Part shown: piece by piece, positions 33,077 through 42,378 of the stretch
Layout of the letters: each line of letters opens with the position of its first letter
How positions within the stretch are numbered: the first letter of the stretch is position 1
Assembly: GCA_018266735.1 (NCBI GenBank)
Contig: JAFDZT010000010.1
Coordinates: 1 to 56,114 of the forward strand
Source of the DNA: Bacteroidota bacterium
Lineage (GTDB): Bacteria; Bacteroidota; Ignavibacteria; Kapaibacteriales; Kapaibacteriaceae
Direction: 5' to 3'
Length of the DNA: 56,114 nucleotides
Notes under the pieces: model-generated
The model's database searches: none
Told to the model about the DNA's origin: nothing
The model's input: the letters and a program-made list of their open reading frames with translations, nothing else
Translations under genes and position numbers: made by a program

Positions 33077-34621
33077 GTGGACGAGAAGATCGAACATCTG
33101 CGGGCACTTAAGGCCGAAGCTCGTTTGGGAGGCGGACAGGCGCGCATCGACGCACAGCATAAGAAGGGCAAGCTCACGGCACGTGAGCGACTGACGTTGT
33201 TGCTGGACGACGACTCGTTCCACGAGTTCGATATGCTGGCCAGACACCGCTCCACCAAGTTCGGGATGGAGAAGCAACGTCCGCTGGGCGATGGTGTGGT
33301 AACGGGGATCGGCACCATTCATGGTCGCACGGTGTGCGTGTTCTCGCAAGACTTCACCGTCTTCGGCGGTTCGTTGAGTGAGGTGTTCGCAGAGAAGATC
33401 TGCAAGATCATGGACTATGCCATGAAGATCGGTGCACCGGTGATCGGACTGAACGACTCCGGGGGAGCCCGTATTCAGGAGGGTGTGGTGTCGCTTGCAG
33501 GGTATGCCGACATCTTCTTACGGAACACCCTCGCAAGTGGCGTGGTGCCACAGATCAGCGTGATCCTGGGTCCATGCGCCGGCGGAGCGGTGTATTCGCC
33601 CGCCCTTACCGACTTCGTCTTCATGACGAAGGGCACGAGTTATATGTTCGTCACCGGACCCGAAGTGGTCAAGACCGTGACGCATGAAGAAGTGACGTTC
33701 GAAGAACTTGGAGGTGCCGACACGCATGCCGAACGAAGCGGCGTTGCGCACTTTGCCATGGAGAACGAAGTGGAATGTCTGCTGAGCGTTCGCAAGCTCA
33801 TGTCGTACGTGCCGCTGAACAACCGCGAGAAGCCACTGCTGAAGCCCACGAACGACAGTCCCACACGTCGCTGCGAAAAGGTGAAGCACCTGATCCCTGC
33901 AAACGTGAACACGCCGTACGACATGAAGGAAGTGATCCGCGACGTGGTGGACGAGGGCGATTTCTTCGAGGTCCACGAAGGATATGCGACCAACATCATC
34001 GTCGGCTTCGCCACGCTCGACGGTATGCCCGTTGGCATCGTTGCCAATCAGCCCGCATCGTTGGCCGGCGTGCTCGACATCAATTCAAGTATCAAGGGCG
34101 CACGGTTTGTGCGCTTCTGCGATGCCTTCAACATTCCGTTGATCGTGTTTGAAGACGTTCCCGGATTCTTGCCCGGCACCGATCAGGAGTGGCGAGGCAT
34201 CATTCGGCACGGTGCCAAACTTCTCTATGCCTTCTGCGAGGCAACCGTACCAAAGCTCACCGTGATCACGCGCAAGGCCTACGGTGGTGCATACGACGTG
34301 ATGAACTCCAAGCACATCCGTGGCGATTACAACGTTGCATGGCCAACGGCGCAGATCGCCGTGATGGGTGCAAAGGGTGCGGTGGAGATCCTGTACAACA
34401 AGGACATCAAGGCCGCCGAGAACAAGGAAGAGAAGGCACGCGAACTGCAGGATCAGTACGATCGCGAATTCGCGAATCCGTACGAGGCAGCCGAGCGTGG
34501 ATTTGTGGATGATGTGATCGAACCCGACATGACGCGTATCGATCTCATTCGTGCCTTGCGCTCCCTTCGTACGAAGGTCGACACGAATCCGTGGAAGAAG
34601 CACGGCAACATTCCGTTGTGA
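33077..34621 (+). CDS. pccB: Acyl-CoA carboxylase carboxyltransferase subunit (propionyl-CoA carboxylase beta type)
   Basis: Transfers CO2 from carboxybiotin to acetyl- or propionyl-CoA. 514 residues of two crotonase-like halves: [70 protein letters not shown], then [43 protein letters not shown] and the end [11 protein letters not shown]. Start GTG at 33077 has CAGGAG 6 nt upstream. The biotin carboxylase and biotin carrier subunits are not in the window. The PCC/MCC-like length and sequence favour propionyl-CoA over the bacterial AccD type. Confidence 0.93.
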   Translation: MDEKIEHLRALKAEARLGGGQARIDAQHKKGKLTARERLTLLLDDDSFHEFDMLARHRSTKFGMEKQRPLGDGVVTGIGTIHGRTVCVFSQDFTVFGGSLSEVFAEKICKIMDYAMKIGAPVIGLNDSGGARIQEGVVSLAGYADIFLRNTLASGVVPQISVILGPCAGGAVYSPALTDFVFMTKGTSYMFVTGPEVVKTVTHEEVTFEELGGADTHAERSGVAHFAMENEVECLLSVRKLMSYVPLNNREKPLLKPTNDSPTRRCEKVKHLIPANVNTPYDMKEVIRDVVDEGDFFEVHEGYATNIIVGFATLDGMPVGIVANQPASLAGVLDINSSIKGARFVRFCDAFNIPLIVFEDVPGFLPGTDQEWRGIIRHGAKLLYAFCEATVPKLTVITRKAYGGAYDVMNSKHIRGDYNVAWPTAQIAVMGAKGAVEILYNKDIKAAENKEEKARELQDQYDREFANPYEAAERGFVDDVIEPDMTRIDLIRALRSLRTKVDTNPWKKHGNIPL

Positions 34622-34624
34622 TCG

Positions 34625-35200
34625 TTACCGAGCGTGGTCGATCACCACGCTCGTTCCATAGCGAGGATGTCCGCACACATGCAGACCGATCTGCGTGTAC
34701 GTTGTGCTGAGCATGTTCTCCCGATGACCTCGCCCGGGTGTGCCCTCGTCGACAAGAAATGCCGCAAGCATCATGGCCGGCGTTGCGTGGCCATACGTGC
34801 AACTCTCACCCATGGTGGTGTACGATGTGTATCGATGCATGCGCACTCCCGGATCGCTCTTGTCGCTTCCGAAATGTCCTACCAGGCCATGGCGCTCACA
34901 ATCCGTGCAATGGTCCCATGCCGCCTTCATCAACCCTTCGTCCACATGATATGGTGGCAGCGGTGCTTGCTGTCGTAGTCGCGCAACGATCTCGGCATAG
35001 GCCTTGTCGAACTCCTTCTTGTTGCGAGCGAGCGGACGTGCCGTTGTCTTGTACTGCTCAAGGGAAGGCAGGAAGGAGGCAGGGTTGGCGCGAACGGCAT
35101 TGATCAATGCCACGAGTGCAGAGTCTTGCTGTGCATGACCGATCAAGGAAGCCGCGATGAATGCGAAGACACAGAGGATGGTGCGCACGCGACGGTTCAC
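34625..35200 (-). CDS. Exported CAP-domain protein
   Basis: 191 residues from a GTG at 35200 that overlaps the DoxX stop as GTGA. Signal peptide MNRRVRTILCVFAFIAASLIGHAQ. The CAP (SCP/PR-1) fold shows ALVALINAVRANPASFLP, the first-helix His in AAWDHCTDCERHGLVGHFGSD, MGESCTYG and GHRENMLSTTYTQIGLHVCGH. Several Cys suggest disulfides. Bacterial CAP proteins are secreted and of mostly unknown function. Last gene of a marR-DoxX-CAP unit; ends 3 bp from the convergent pccB stop. Confidence 0.88.
   Translation of the reverse strand: MNRRVRTILCVFAFIAASLIGHAQQDSALVALINAVRANPASFLPSLEQYKTTARPLARNKKEFDKAYAEIVARLRQQAPLPPYHVDEGLMKAAWDHCTDCERHGLVGHFGSDKSDPGVRMHRYTSYTTMGESCTYGHATPAMMLAAFLVDEGTPGRGHRENMLSTTYTQIGLHVCGHPRYGTSVVIDHAR
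34630..34652. repeat. Hairpin between convergent pccB and CAP genes
   Basis: GAGCGTGGT and ACCACGCTC form a perfect 9-bp stem with a 5-nt loop, starting 9 nt after the pccB stop and lying inside the last codons of the CAP gene. No T tract on either strand. Confidence 0.45.
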
Positions 35201-35580
35201 GCAGACTTCTTCTTCGTGTAGATGTGGCTGAGCAGAAGAGCACCACCGGCAAGACCGGTGTCCTTCATCACGCCGATAAGACCGAGCATCGACGTTGAGG
35301 GATCGGCACTCATCATCGATGGGATGTGCAGGAAGGCCACATACGCAAGGAGCAAGATGCAGAGCAGGAAGCCGGCAAGACGGATCTGTATGGCCGTGAT
35401 GATGGCTACGGCTGCTGCCAGTTCGAAGAATCCCGTGAGGTAGATCCATACAATGCCGCCCGGAAGCCACGAGGGGAGCATGCCAACCATTTTGTCGGCC
35501 ATCATGAAGTGATGCATACCGATCATCAGGAAGGGGACCATGAAGAGGATCCGTGCAACGAGGAGAACGGTGAGCTTCAT
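35197..35580 (-). CDS. DoxX-family membrane protein
   Basis: 127 residues with four membrane helices. The start (LLVARILFMVPFLMIGMHHF), then YLTGFFELAAAVAIITAIQIRLAGFLL and DTGLAGGALLLSHIY, are typical of DoxX/DUF417-like proteins. Members act in redox or thiosulfate/quinone chemistry in some organisms, but many are uncharacterised. It overlaps the MarR gene (ATGA) and the CAP gene (GTGA), so it is most likely controlled by that regulator. Confidence 0.85.
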   Translation of the reverse strand: MKLTVLLVARILFMVPFLMIGMHHFMMADKMVGMLPSWLPGGIVWIYLTGFFELAAAVAIITAIQIRLAGFLLCILLLAYVAFLHIPSMMSADPSTSMLGLIGVMKDTGLAGGALLLSHIYTKKKSA

Positions 35581-36038
35581 GGCGCGTAGATCCTTTCACA
35601 GAGGGCGGAGAGTGTTTTGGCTTCGGATTCCTTGAGACGGGCACGGAACTCGGCATCGGCTCGGTCGACGTCCTTCTGCATGGAATCAAGAAGGTCCAAT
35701 CCCTTCTTCGTGATGAAGGTAAGGGAGAGACGTCCATCGTCCTTGCTCTTCGCTCTGCGCGCATGCCCGGAGCGTACCAGACGGTCGATCAAGCGCGTTA
35801 CGTCGGGTGCTTCTTCGATCATACGTTCGATGATCTCGCACCGAGGATGTCCGTTCGGATACACACCACGCAGAATGCGCAGTACGTTGTACTGCGCGGC
35901 CGTGATCCCATGCGCCTCGCACGACCGTGTAAGGTTGCGACGCAAATGGTCGGCCACGACGATCAAGTTCAAAAATGCCTCTTGATAGACCGACGTGAAC
36001 GTGGTTTGCTTGATGCGTTCTTGGAGTGCTGTTCCCAT
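35577..36038 (-). CDS. MarR-family transcriptional regulator
   Basis: 153 residues: a winged helix with LTRSCEAHGITAAQYNVLRILRG, RCEIIERMIEEAPDVTRLIDRLVRSGHARR and KDDGRLSLTFITKKGLDLLDSM. MarR dimers usually repress their own operon and release DNA on binding phenolic or oxidising ligands; no Cys is conserved near the start to suggest thiol sensing. The ATG at 36038 follows 4 nt after a perfect TACCTTTG box. The likely operator is the palindrome overlapping its -33 region. Controls, by position, DoxX and the CAP protein. Confidence 0.93.
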   Translation of the reverse strand: MGTALQERIKQTTFTSVYQEAFLNLIVVADHLRRNLTRSCEAHGITAAQYNVLRILRGVYPNGHPRCEIIERMIEEAPDVTRLIDRLVRSGHARRAKSKDDGRLSLTFITKKGLDLLDSMQKDVDRADAEFRARLKESEAKTLSALCERIYAP

Positions 36039-36042
36039 ACGA

Positions 36043-36073
36043 CAAAGGTACCACTGAAATGTGTGTGTTGCAA
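36043..36073 (-). promoter_or_regulatory. Promoter of the marR-DoxX-CAP unit
   Basis: On the minus strand TTG (36073-36071), 20 nt spacer, TACCTTTG (36050-36043), then TCGT and the marR ATG. Both elements fit the Bacteroidota consensus. The predicted mRNA is leaderless. The -33 TTG is inside the palindrome listed next. Confidence 0.7.
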
Positions 36074-36087
36074 CACGTAAGTGTTGC
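36065..36087. promoter_or_regulatory. MarR operator candidate
   Basis: Perfect 12-bp palindrome GTGTTGCAACAC (36065-36076), then GTAA, then a further GTGTTGC half-site (36081-36087). GCAACAC and GTGTTGC form a second 7-bp inverted repeat. The site covers the -33 element of the marR promoter, where a bound repressor would block RNA polymerase. Confidence 0.55.
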
Positions 36088-36091
36088 GCTG

Positions 36092-37165
36092 TCATTTCCC
36101 GACGAGGGCATCTGCATGTTCTGCAACACGAAGGGCCGTGATGATGGGCTCGAGATCGCCGTCGATCACTTGCTGCAGGGGATAGTTCTTCACGTCGCCT
36201 TCCAGTCGATGGTCCGTGACGCGGTTCTGCGGGAAGTTATACGTGCGGATCTTCTCCGAGCGATCTCCTGAGCCGATCTGCGACTTCCGATCGCCGGCAA
36301 TGGCCGACTGTTGCTTCTCGAGTTCCATTTCGTACAGGCGTGCACGAAGCACCTTCATCGCTTTGTCGCGATTCTTGAGCTGCGAGCGTTCGTCCTGACA
36401 TTGGACGACGATGCCCGAGGGGATGTGAACGATCCGCACGGCGGTCTCCACCTTGTTCACATTCTGTCCGCCTTTGCCTCCGCTTCGAAAGATATCGATG
36501 CGGAGATCTTCCTGATTGATCTGCACATCCACATCCTCTGCTTCCGGCAGGACGGCCACGGTGGCCGCCGACGTGTGGATCCGACCGCTCGCTTCAGTCT
36601 CGGGAACGCGTTGCACGCGGTGCACGCCGCTCTCATACTTGAGCACACCGTAGGCCTCTTCGGCCGTCACTTCGAAAGTGATCTCCTTGAACCCGCCGCG
36701 TTCGCCCTCGGTGGTGTCGATCACGCCGATCTGCCATCCTCTTCGCTCGCAGAAGCGTTGATACATGCGGAACAGATCGCCAGCGAAGATCCCTGCCTCA
36801 TCACCGCCCGTGCCGGCACGGATCTCGACGATGCAGCTCTTCATGTCGTTCGGGTCCTTGGGAATGAGCATCACCTGCAGGGAGCTCTCAAGCTCGGACA
36901 GCTGCTCTTCGAGCGCCTTCGTGTCGTCATAGGCCATGTCGCGCATCTCTGGATCCGTTGCAGGATCGTCGATCAGTGCACGATTGTCCGTGATCTGGGC
37001 GCGTAGCGCCAGGAATGACCGTGCCGCCTCGACAATGGGGCCCAGCGACTTGTATTCACGGGAGACATCACGGAACTGCCGTTGATCGTTGATCACGGCA
37101 GGGTCGTTCAAAAGGTGTTCGACCGTATGATATCGGTCGATGATGGCTTGCAGGCGTTCTTCCAC
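36092..37165 (-). CDS. prfA: Peptide chain release factor 1
   Basis: Reads UAA and UAG. 357 residues from a GTG at 37165. The catalytic GGQ lies in [18 protein letters not shown] (around residue 230). The stop-codon reading region [19 protein letters not shown] has the RF1-type P-x-T (PET) rather than the SPF of RF2, and [21 protein letters not shown] is conserved. The frame is open far upstream but homology begins at [12 protein letters not shown], and an exact TATTTTTG box lies 4 nt before this GTG. Divergent from the lipoprotein at 37197; the marR promoter follows its stop. Confidence 0.95.
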   Translation of the reverse strand: MEERLQAIIDRYHTVEHLLNDPAVINDQRQFRDVSREYKSLGPIVEAARSFLALRAQITDNRALIDDPATDPEMRDMAYDDTKALEEQLSELESSLQVMLIPKDPNDMKSCIVEIRAGTGGDEAGIFAGDLFRMYQRFCERRGWQIGVIDTTEGERGGFKEITFEVTAEEAYGVLKYESGVHRVQRVPETEASGRIHTSAATVAVLPEAEDVDVQINQEDLRIDIFRSGGKGGQNVNKVETAVRIVHIPSGIVVQCQDERSQLKNRDKAMKVLRARLYEMELEKQQSAIAGDRKSQIGSGDRSEKIRTYNFPQNRVTDHRLEGDVKNYPLQQVIDGDLEPIITALRVAEHADALVGK

Positions 37166-37169
37166 ACCA

Positions 37170-37177
37170 CAAAAATA
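37170..37177 (-). promoter_or_regulatory. -7 promoter element of prfA
   Basis: The minus strand reads TATTTTTG, an exact TAnnTTTG match, 4 nt before the GTG start of prfA. No TTG at -33 was seen. It supports the GTG as the true start and implies a leaderless mRNA. Confidence 0.55.
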
Positions 37178-37196
37178 TCGCAATTTGACGACCGTT

Positions 37197-39224
37197 ATGA
37201 TGCAGATGTTCTCACCACACCGTACGAATGGTCGCCTTCCATTCCGCCGTTCCGCCCTGGCAGCCATTCTTGTGCTGCTTCTGGTGGGCTGTGCCTCGGA
37301 AGATCCGAACCTTGTGAACCCGCCGCCCGACGCCAATAAGGTGGGATTGCGGCTGTTCAACTTCGTACCCGACGGATCGGCACGCACGATGGTGCTCGAG
37401 TTGAACATCGCCACAACGAGCGTTCCTGCGGGTACGTTCAGTGCCGTGGTGAACTCGCCCGGAGATTCCTCTCGCATCAACATCATGCGCGGGAGCACAG
37501 AAGAATATGCCAGTGGCACGCGATTCCGGTTCACGCGGAAGCAGATCATGGATGTGTTCGCCATGCCCCGACCGAATGCGTCGACGCCGGCCTTTGATAC
37601 GATCATGATGCAAACGGCGAATGCCGTGCTCATCACCACATCGAATGCAAATGTTCGTTTGGTGAATGCCTTTCCCGATACGACCCTGTCCTTTGTGCTT
37701 CGTCTCGGATGTCCGAACGGCGCCGTGTTCCCGAGCTCCCTTGGCGATTCGTCGGTACGCTTCTCAACGTCATCCCTCTACGGCGAGATCCCGCCCGGAT
37801 TGGCCGTCTTCTCCATTATCGAGCGCAGCATCAGTGGCGAGCGGACGGTGGGCATCGTGCAGTTCGATGCGGCACAGACCACGCCCTATAGTTTGATCCT
37901 TCATGCAACGGATCCGTCGCAACGTGATCCCTCGGTGATGCTGCTTCAAGAGTCGGACCTGACGGCCAATGCCCAACGCACCGTGTTGCCCGTGGTCACT
38001 CGAACCGGATACATGCGCGTGCTGAACACGAGTAGTAGTTCGGTGTCGGCTACACGCATCTCTACCGGACAAATACTGGCGTCGAACCTTGCCACGCGCG
38101 GACTTTCCAAGGTATCGGAAGTCCCAACGTGCGAGAGCTATGAGGCCGACAAGTTCGAAGTGACGTTCAGCAGCGGACAGCGCGACACGGACAGTGTGTC
38201 GCTCAACGTCCGTAAGAATTACACGCTCATTGCAGCCGACAGTGGCATGTCGACCACCACCATCATGGTGTTGCCGGCGCAGGCCCCCGACGATGCGGCC
38301 ACGCGCTCCGTGCTGCGTGTGGTGCATGCAGCATCGAAGAGCGGCAAGGTGGATGTTTCGATCGGTGCGCGGACCGACCCCACGAGCAGCACAAATGTCT
38401 CGTCGGGCTATACGGTTTCGCATGACCTCGACTTCAAAAACGTATCGGCACCATCGTCGGTAGCGTCGGGTGAGTTACCCATCACCATCACCACGGCAGG
38501 AACGCCGACTACGATCCTAGAGCTTGTGCGCACGTCCATCGAGGTCGGACATTCGTACTTGCTGGTCCTACGCGACAGGGACGGCGGTGGGATCGAAGCC
38601 CTGCTTATCGACGACACGGCCGAGGACCAGGTCATTCCAACGCTTGAACAGGCCGTCTTGCTCCGCTTCGTGAACGGATCGGCCGCAGACGAGTTCGAAA
38701 CGGCATCGATCGGCATCGTGGTGAACAATGCCAAGGTCTACTATCGCAACTCGCTCTCCACCTGTGTGCGCGTTGGTGTGGCGCCGATCTCGGCGGGCGG
38801 TGTGACGGTGAATACCGATCCCGTGTTCGGCATGCGCACATTGTGCATCTATGCCGAGGGCAACGGAGCTCCGGGCATCTCGGTGATCACCACGCCTCCG
38901 CTTTCCACGGTGGCCGGTCAAAGCGAACGACGGGTGATCAATGCCACGGCCGACGTGGCCTTCGTGTCGTGCGCCTACGATTCGATCCCCTCGCAAACGC
39001 CGGGCGCTGAGAAGCTCGCCGATAAGGTGGCCTACGGTCTGTGGTCAACCCCGGACCTCATCACCCGCGAACGCCGGGGCACGTTCTACTTCTACGATTC
39101 CAACACCTTTGCACAGCTATTCACCCTTCCCGTCCAGTTCGGTCCACTCGGCAATAGCTACTCGCTTATCGTGACCGGAAGCAAGAGCAAGGGCTATGAG
39201 GTGATCGTCCTGCAGGAATTTTAG
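37197..39224 (+). CDS. DUF4397-like lipoprotein
   Basis: 675 residues from the ATG at 37197 (a second ATG follows directly). Lipoprotein signal: [16 protein letters not shown], so the mature protein begins at that Cys. The body holds repeated beta-sandwich units with [49 protein letters not shown] and LLRFVNGSA openings, a pattern like DUF4397 repeats of Bacteroidota surface lipoproteins. Function unknown; probably outer-membrane or surface anchored. The gap to divergent prfA is only 31 bp. Confidence 0.75.
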   Translation: MMQMFSPHRTNGRLPFRRSALAAILVLLLVGCASEDPNLVNPPPDANKVGLRLFNFVPDGSARTMVLELNIATTSVPAGTFSAVVNSPGDSSRINIMRGSTEEYASGTRFRFTRKQIMDVFAMPRPNASTPAFDTIMMQTANAVLITTSNANVRLVNAFPDTTLSFVLRLGCPNGAVFPSSLGDSSVRFSTSSLYGEIPPGLAVFSIIERSISGERTVGIVQFDAAQTTPYSLILHATDPSQRDPSVMLLQESDLTANAQRTVLPVVTRTGYMRVLNTSSSSVSATRISTGQILASNLATRGLSKVSEVPTCESYEADKFEVTFSSGQRDTDSVSLNVRKNYTLIAADSGMSTTTIMVLPAQAPDDAATRSVLRVVHAASKSGKVDVSIGARTDPTSSTNVSSGYTVSHDLDFKNVSAPSSVASGELPITITTAGTPTTILELVRTSIEVGHSYLLVLRDRDGGGIEALLIDDTAEDQVIPTLEQAVLLRFVNGSAADEFETASIGIVVNNAKVYYRNSLSTCVRVGVAPISAGGVTVNTDPVFGMRTLCIYAEGNGAPGISVITTPPLSTVAGQSERRVINATADVAFVSCAYDSIPSQTPGAEKLADKVAYGLWSTPDLITRERRGTFYFYDSNTFAQLFTLPVQFGPLGNSYSLIVTGSKSKGYEVIVLQEF

Positions 39225-39252
39225 GTCGGCCGCCTTCCGTATCTTTACGCCC

Positions 39253-40011
39253 ATGACCCACTACGCCATCCATGCGGCCTTCATCTTCTTGGTGACGTCG
39301 CTTTGGGCCACTGCTGCGGAATCCGTCGTTCTTCCCGCGGAGACCACGCTTCGTGCCGCCCGATCGGTCACGATGTCCGTCCGTGGTACCATCTCGGCCT
39401 CGTCGCCCAGCACCGTTCGCATCGAATTCACGTATACCCCCGGCTCGCTTCGTATTCGCGGAGCGCATGGCTCTGCGAGCTCCGCGCTTCGGTGCCCCGA
39501 TCTTCGCATTGTCGAGAACACGATCACGGATCGCACCAATGGGCGCTTCGTGATCGAGTGCTCCGATGTACAGGCACTGACGGACTCGCTCTTGTGCGTG
39601 CTCGACGTGGATGCCCTCAAGGGCGCTGATTCTGTGGGCACTATCACACCCACGTCCATCTCCATCAATGGCACACCGGCAAGTGATGTACGGCTGGAGG
39701 GCGGCAAGGTGCTGATCACTGATGCGGCCTATGGGACGGTGACCACGCAGACGATCGTCGAGAACTATCCGAATCCGTTCAAGGAAAGCACGACGTTCAC
39801 GTACACCATCGGAGAGACCACCGATGTGTCGTTCGCTGTGTTCGATATCTATGGCCGACAGTATCTGGTCACCGAACCGGAACCAAGAACTCCCGGCACG
39901 TATTCGTTCACGTTCGCTCCTCCCATCTGGGAGTTCGCCAGCGGAACGTTCCTGCTTGAAATGAAGACGAACAATGGCGCAGTGTTCCACTCATTTGTCC
40001 GCATGAAGTAA
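39253..40011 (+). CDS. Short secreted protein with T9SS sorting domain
   Basis: 252 residues. Signal peptide ends WATAAE. Residues about 25-165 are a beta-sandwich (VTMSVRGTISASSPSTVRIEFTY, LRCPDLRIVENTI, LDVDALKGADS) somewhat like cohesin-type domains, but not certain. The end is a textbook T9SS type A domain: VENYPNPFKESTTFTYTIGE, FAVFDIYGRQ, ASGTFLLEMKT, FHSFVRMK. TATCTTTA (39240-39247) ends 5 nt before the ATG, another near-leaderless promoter. The stop TAA is directly followed by the ATG of the next gene. Confidence 0.85.
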   Translation: MTHYAIHAAFIFLVTSLWATAAESVVLPAETTLRAARSVTMSVRGTISASSPSTVRIEFTYTPGSLRIRGAHGSASSALRCPDLRIVENTITDRTNGRFVIECSDVQALTDSLLCVLDVDALKGADSVGTITPTSISINGTPASDVRLEGGKVLITDAAYGTVTTQTIVENYPNPFKESTTFTYTIGETTDVSFAVFDIYGRQYLVTEPEPRTPGTYSFTFAPPIWEFASGTFLLEMKTNNGAVFHSFVRMK

Positions 40012-42378
40012 ATGAGAACACTGCTCCGCTTCCTCCTCCTCGCCGGTATCGCGCTTCTCACGGTGGCCAACGCCTCCGCGCGCGATCCGCAGTATCTGGT
40101 CAAGAATTCCGAAGGCAAGGAATTCTGGCTCTGCTTCATGAAGAACTTTCGAGAGAACAACACCAATGCTCCGGCGAACAGACCGGATCAGCTGAAGTTG
40201 CAGCTCTTCATCACGTCCGGACAAGACGCCAACGTGCGCATTCAGATCGAAGAGATCGACTACGATCTGTCGATCAAGGTGCAAGGCAATACCGTGGTCA
40301 ACGTGCAATTGCCTGCCCGTGCACAACTCAAGAGCATCGAACAGGTGGAGCGTCTCGCTGTGCACGTTACAGCCGATACGAACATCAGTGTGTACGGACT
40401 GAACAGCCGATTCCAGACCACCGATACGTATCTGGGTCTGCCCACCACCGTGCTCGGTACCGAGTATCGTGCCATGGGCTATAACAAGCTTGCAGCCGAC
40501 CTGCTCTCGCAGATCTCCATCATCGCAACGGAAGACAGTACGCAGGTGACCCTCGTTCCAACGGCAACAACGGCACACGGTTGGCCGGCCGGACAGCCCA
40601 TGAAGTTCATGCTTCGCAAGGGCGACGTGTATACGGTTGCCTCGCGCTTCGAATCGATCGGACAATGCGATCTCACCGGATCGTTGATCACGGCGAACAA
40701 GAAGATCGCTGTGTTCAGCGGACATAACTGCGCCTACGTTCCTGCAAAGGTCGAGGCCTGCAACCACCTTGTGGAGCAGCTTCCACCGGTGAGCTCGTGG
40801 GGTAAGCACTTCTATTTAGGACAACTGAAAGAACGGTCGAAGTACACGTATCGCGTTGTTGCATCGGAGAACGGCACACGCGTCTTCGAGAATTCGAAGA
40901 TGGTGGCACAACTGCGCGCAGGCGAGTTCTATGAGAACATCAACGTGTTCCAACATCTGCAGGTAACGGCAGACAAGCCGGTGCTCGTTGCGCAGTTCGC
41001 ACAGGGATTCAAGAACGGTGATAGCGTCGGCGATCCGATGATGATCTTCGTCTCGCCAACACAACAGTTCCTGAACGAGTATCGATTCGCCACGCCGATC
41101 AATGGGGACTGGCATCACTACATCAATGTGGTGGCCCCAACGAGCAGCATAGCGACCATTCGACTGAATGGTCGTCGAATCGATTCCACACTCTTCGAAG
41201 TGCTCGGAGAGAGTCGGTACTCCATTGCACAAGTGCCCATTCCGTATGGCACACACGTGATCAAGGGCGACGAGAACTTCGGTCTGTATTCCTATGGATT
41301 CGGATTCCGCAACGATGCCTATGATGCCTACGGGAACATGGCCGGTCAGTCGTTCTTCGAACTCAACAAGTACGTTGATACGCTTGCGCCGATGGCGGAC
41401 GGAAAGATGGTCCGCGACGATTATCAACTGACGGTGCGCGACGATCGGGTGGCGGACAAAGGACTCAAGAGCGTTCGCATCGTCTATGCCAAGGGCATCG
41501 AGACTGTTGTGCCGTCGTTCCAAGAGGGAGCACCATTGATCACGCTCCGTATCTCGGCCTCGAGCGCCGGTAGCGGACGTATGGTCTTCGCGGCCACCGA
41601 CGTTGCCAACAACAGCATGGAGTTCACACTCTGCAAGATGTGGGACACGCGCACGGAGCGCTACGTCTACATTCTCAGCGAAGGCCCCGACGCTATCTGT
41701 ACCGAAGAGAGTTCCTGGTTCGCGGGTGCCTTCCTTTCGCTCACGCATGCCTTCCACACACCGAACGTTGGATCGATGAGCGGCCTTACAACACCAGGCA
41801 CGTTCAATGCATCTGCGCAAGGGAGCGGGGGATGGGGCGGCGTGGTGTTGGGTCGACAGATGACGAAGGAATGGGTGCTCACCGGAAAGCTGATGCTCAA
41901 CACGTTCGGTGGTGAGTTGCTCGCACCAGATAGTGTGCAGAGTGCCATCTATAACGATTCCACCAAGACCTATGTGCCGTATCAAGAAGGCACTGTGATG
42001 CGACTCACAGCACCATACCTCTCGCTCGCCGTTGGGGCGGAATTCTATCCGATGCGTTCCTTCTATCTCACGGGTGGACTGCAGGCATCGCTTGCCATGA
42101 GCAAGAGCGTGCACGTCGAGCGCCGCATTCTACGTCCGGGCACGGTGACGTTCGCAGATGGGACAACGTCCACACAAGTGGACCCAACATCGCTCGATGC
42201 CGTGAACACGCTCAACGTTGGTGTCTATGGAGGAGTTGGCTACACCTATCCGGTGTCCTTCTCCACGTCGGTCTTCCTCGAAGGCACCTACACGTCCATC
42301 CTCAACAACATCGTGAGCGATGGAGCATGGGGCCTTCAGTACATCAGTCTTTCTGTCGGTGCGCGATATCGCTGGTAG
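40012..42378 (+). CDS. IgGFc-binding-like domain fused to an outer-membrane barrel
   Basis: 788 residues. Signal peptide to about residue 24 (NASAR). Residues 25-345 match the IgGFc-binding protein N-terminal domain: GKEFWLCFMKNFRENN, LFITSGQDANVRI, VYGLNSRFQTTDTYLGLPTTVLGTEYRAMGY, DLTGSLITANKKIAVFSGHNCAYVP, HLVEQLPPVSSWGKHFYLG. A middle beta-domain follows to about 555. From about 565 the sequence alternates in barrel fashion (GAFLSLTHAF, MRLTAPYLSLAVGAEFYPMRSFYLTGGLQASLAM, VGVYGGVGYTYPV) and ends on Trp (VGARYRW), as outer-membrane barrels do. No T9SS domain. Directly follows the short T9SS gene. May display the binding domain at the surface; ligand unknown. Confidence 0.8.
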   Translation: MRTLLRFLLLAGIALLTVANASARDPQYLVKNSEGKEFWLCFMKNFRENNTNAPANRPDQLKLQLFITSGQDANVRIQIEEIDYDLSIKVQGNTVVNVQLPARAQLKSIEQVERLAVHVTADTNISVYGLNSRFQTTDTYLGLPTTVLGTEYRAMGYNKLAADLLSQISIIATEDSTQVTLVPTATTAHGWPAGQPMKFMLRKGDVYTVASRFESIGQCDLTGSLITANKKIAVFSGHNCAYVPAKVEACNHLVEQLPPVSSWGKHFYLGQLKERSKYTYRVVASENGTRVFENSKMVAQLRAGEFYENINVFQHLQVTADKPVLVAQFAQGFKNGDSVGDPMMIFVSPTQQFLNEYRFATPINGDWHHYINVVAPTSSIATIRLNGRRIDSTLFEVLGESRYSIAQVPIPYGTHVIKGDENFGLYSYGFGFRNDAYDAYGNMAGQSFFELNKYVDTLAPMADGKMVRDDYQLTVRDDRVADKGLKSVRIVYAKGIETVVPSFQEGAPLITLRISASSAGSGRMVFAATDVANNSMEFTLCKMWDTRTERYVYILSEGPDAICTEESSWFAGAFLSLTHAFHTPNVGSMSGLTTPGTFNASAQGSGGWGGVVLGRQMTKEWVLTGKLMLNTFGGELLAPDSVQSAIYNDSTKTYVPYQEGTVMRLTAPYLSLAVGAEFYPMRSFYLTGGLQASLAMSKSVHVERRILRPGTVTFADGTTSTQVDPTSLDAVNTLNVGVYGGVGYTYPVSFSTSVFLEGTYTSILNNIVSDGAWGLQYISLSVGARYRW

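Noticed and set aside
40816..42114. Long open frame (432 codons) antisense to the IgGFc/barrel gene
   Set aside because: Low-complexity, His/Arg/Cys-rich composition typical of the antisense of GC-rich coding sequence; no signal or motif; fully covered by a gene with recognisable domains.
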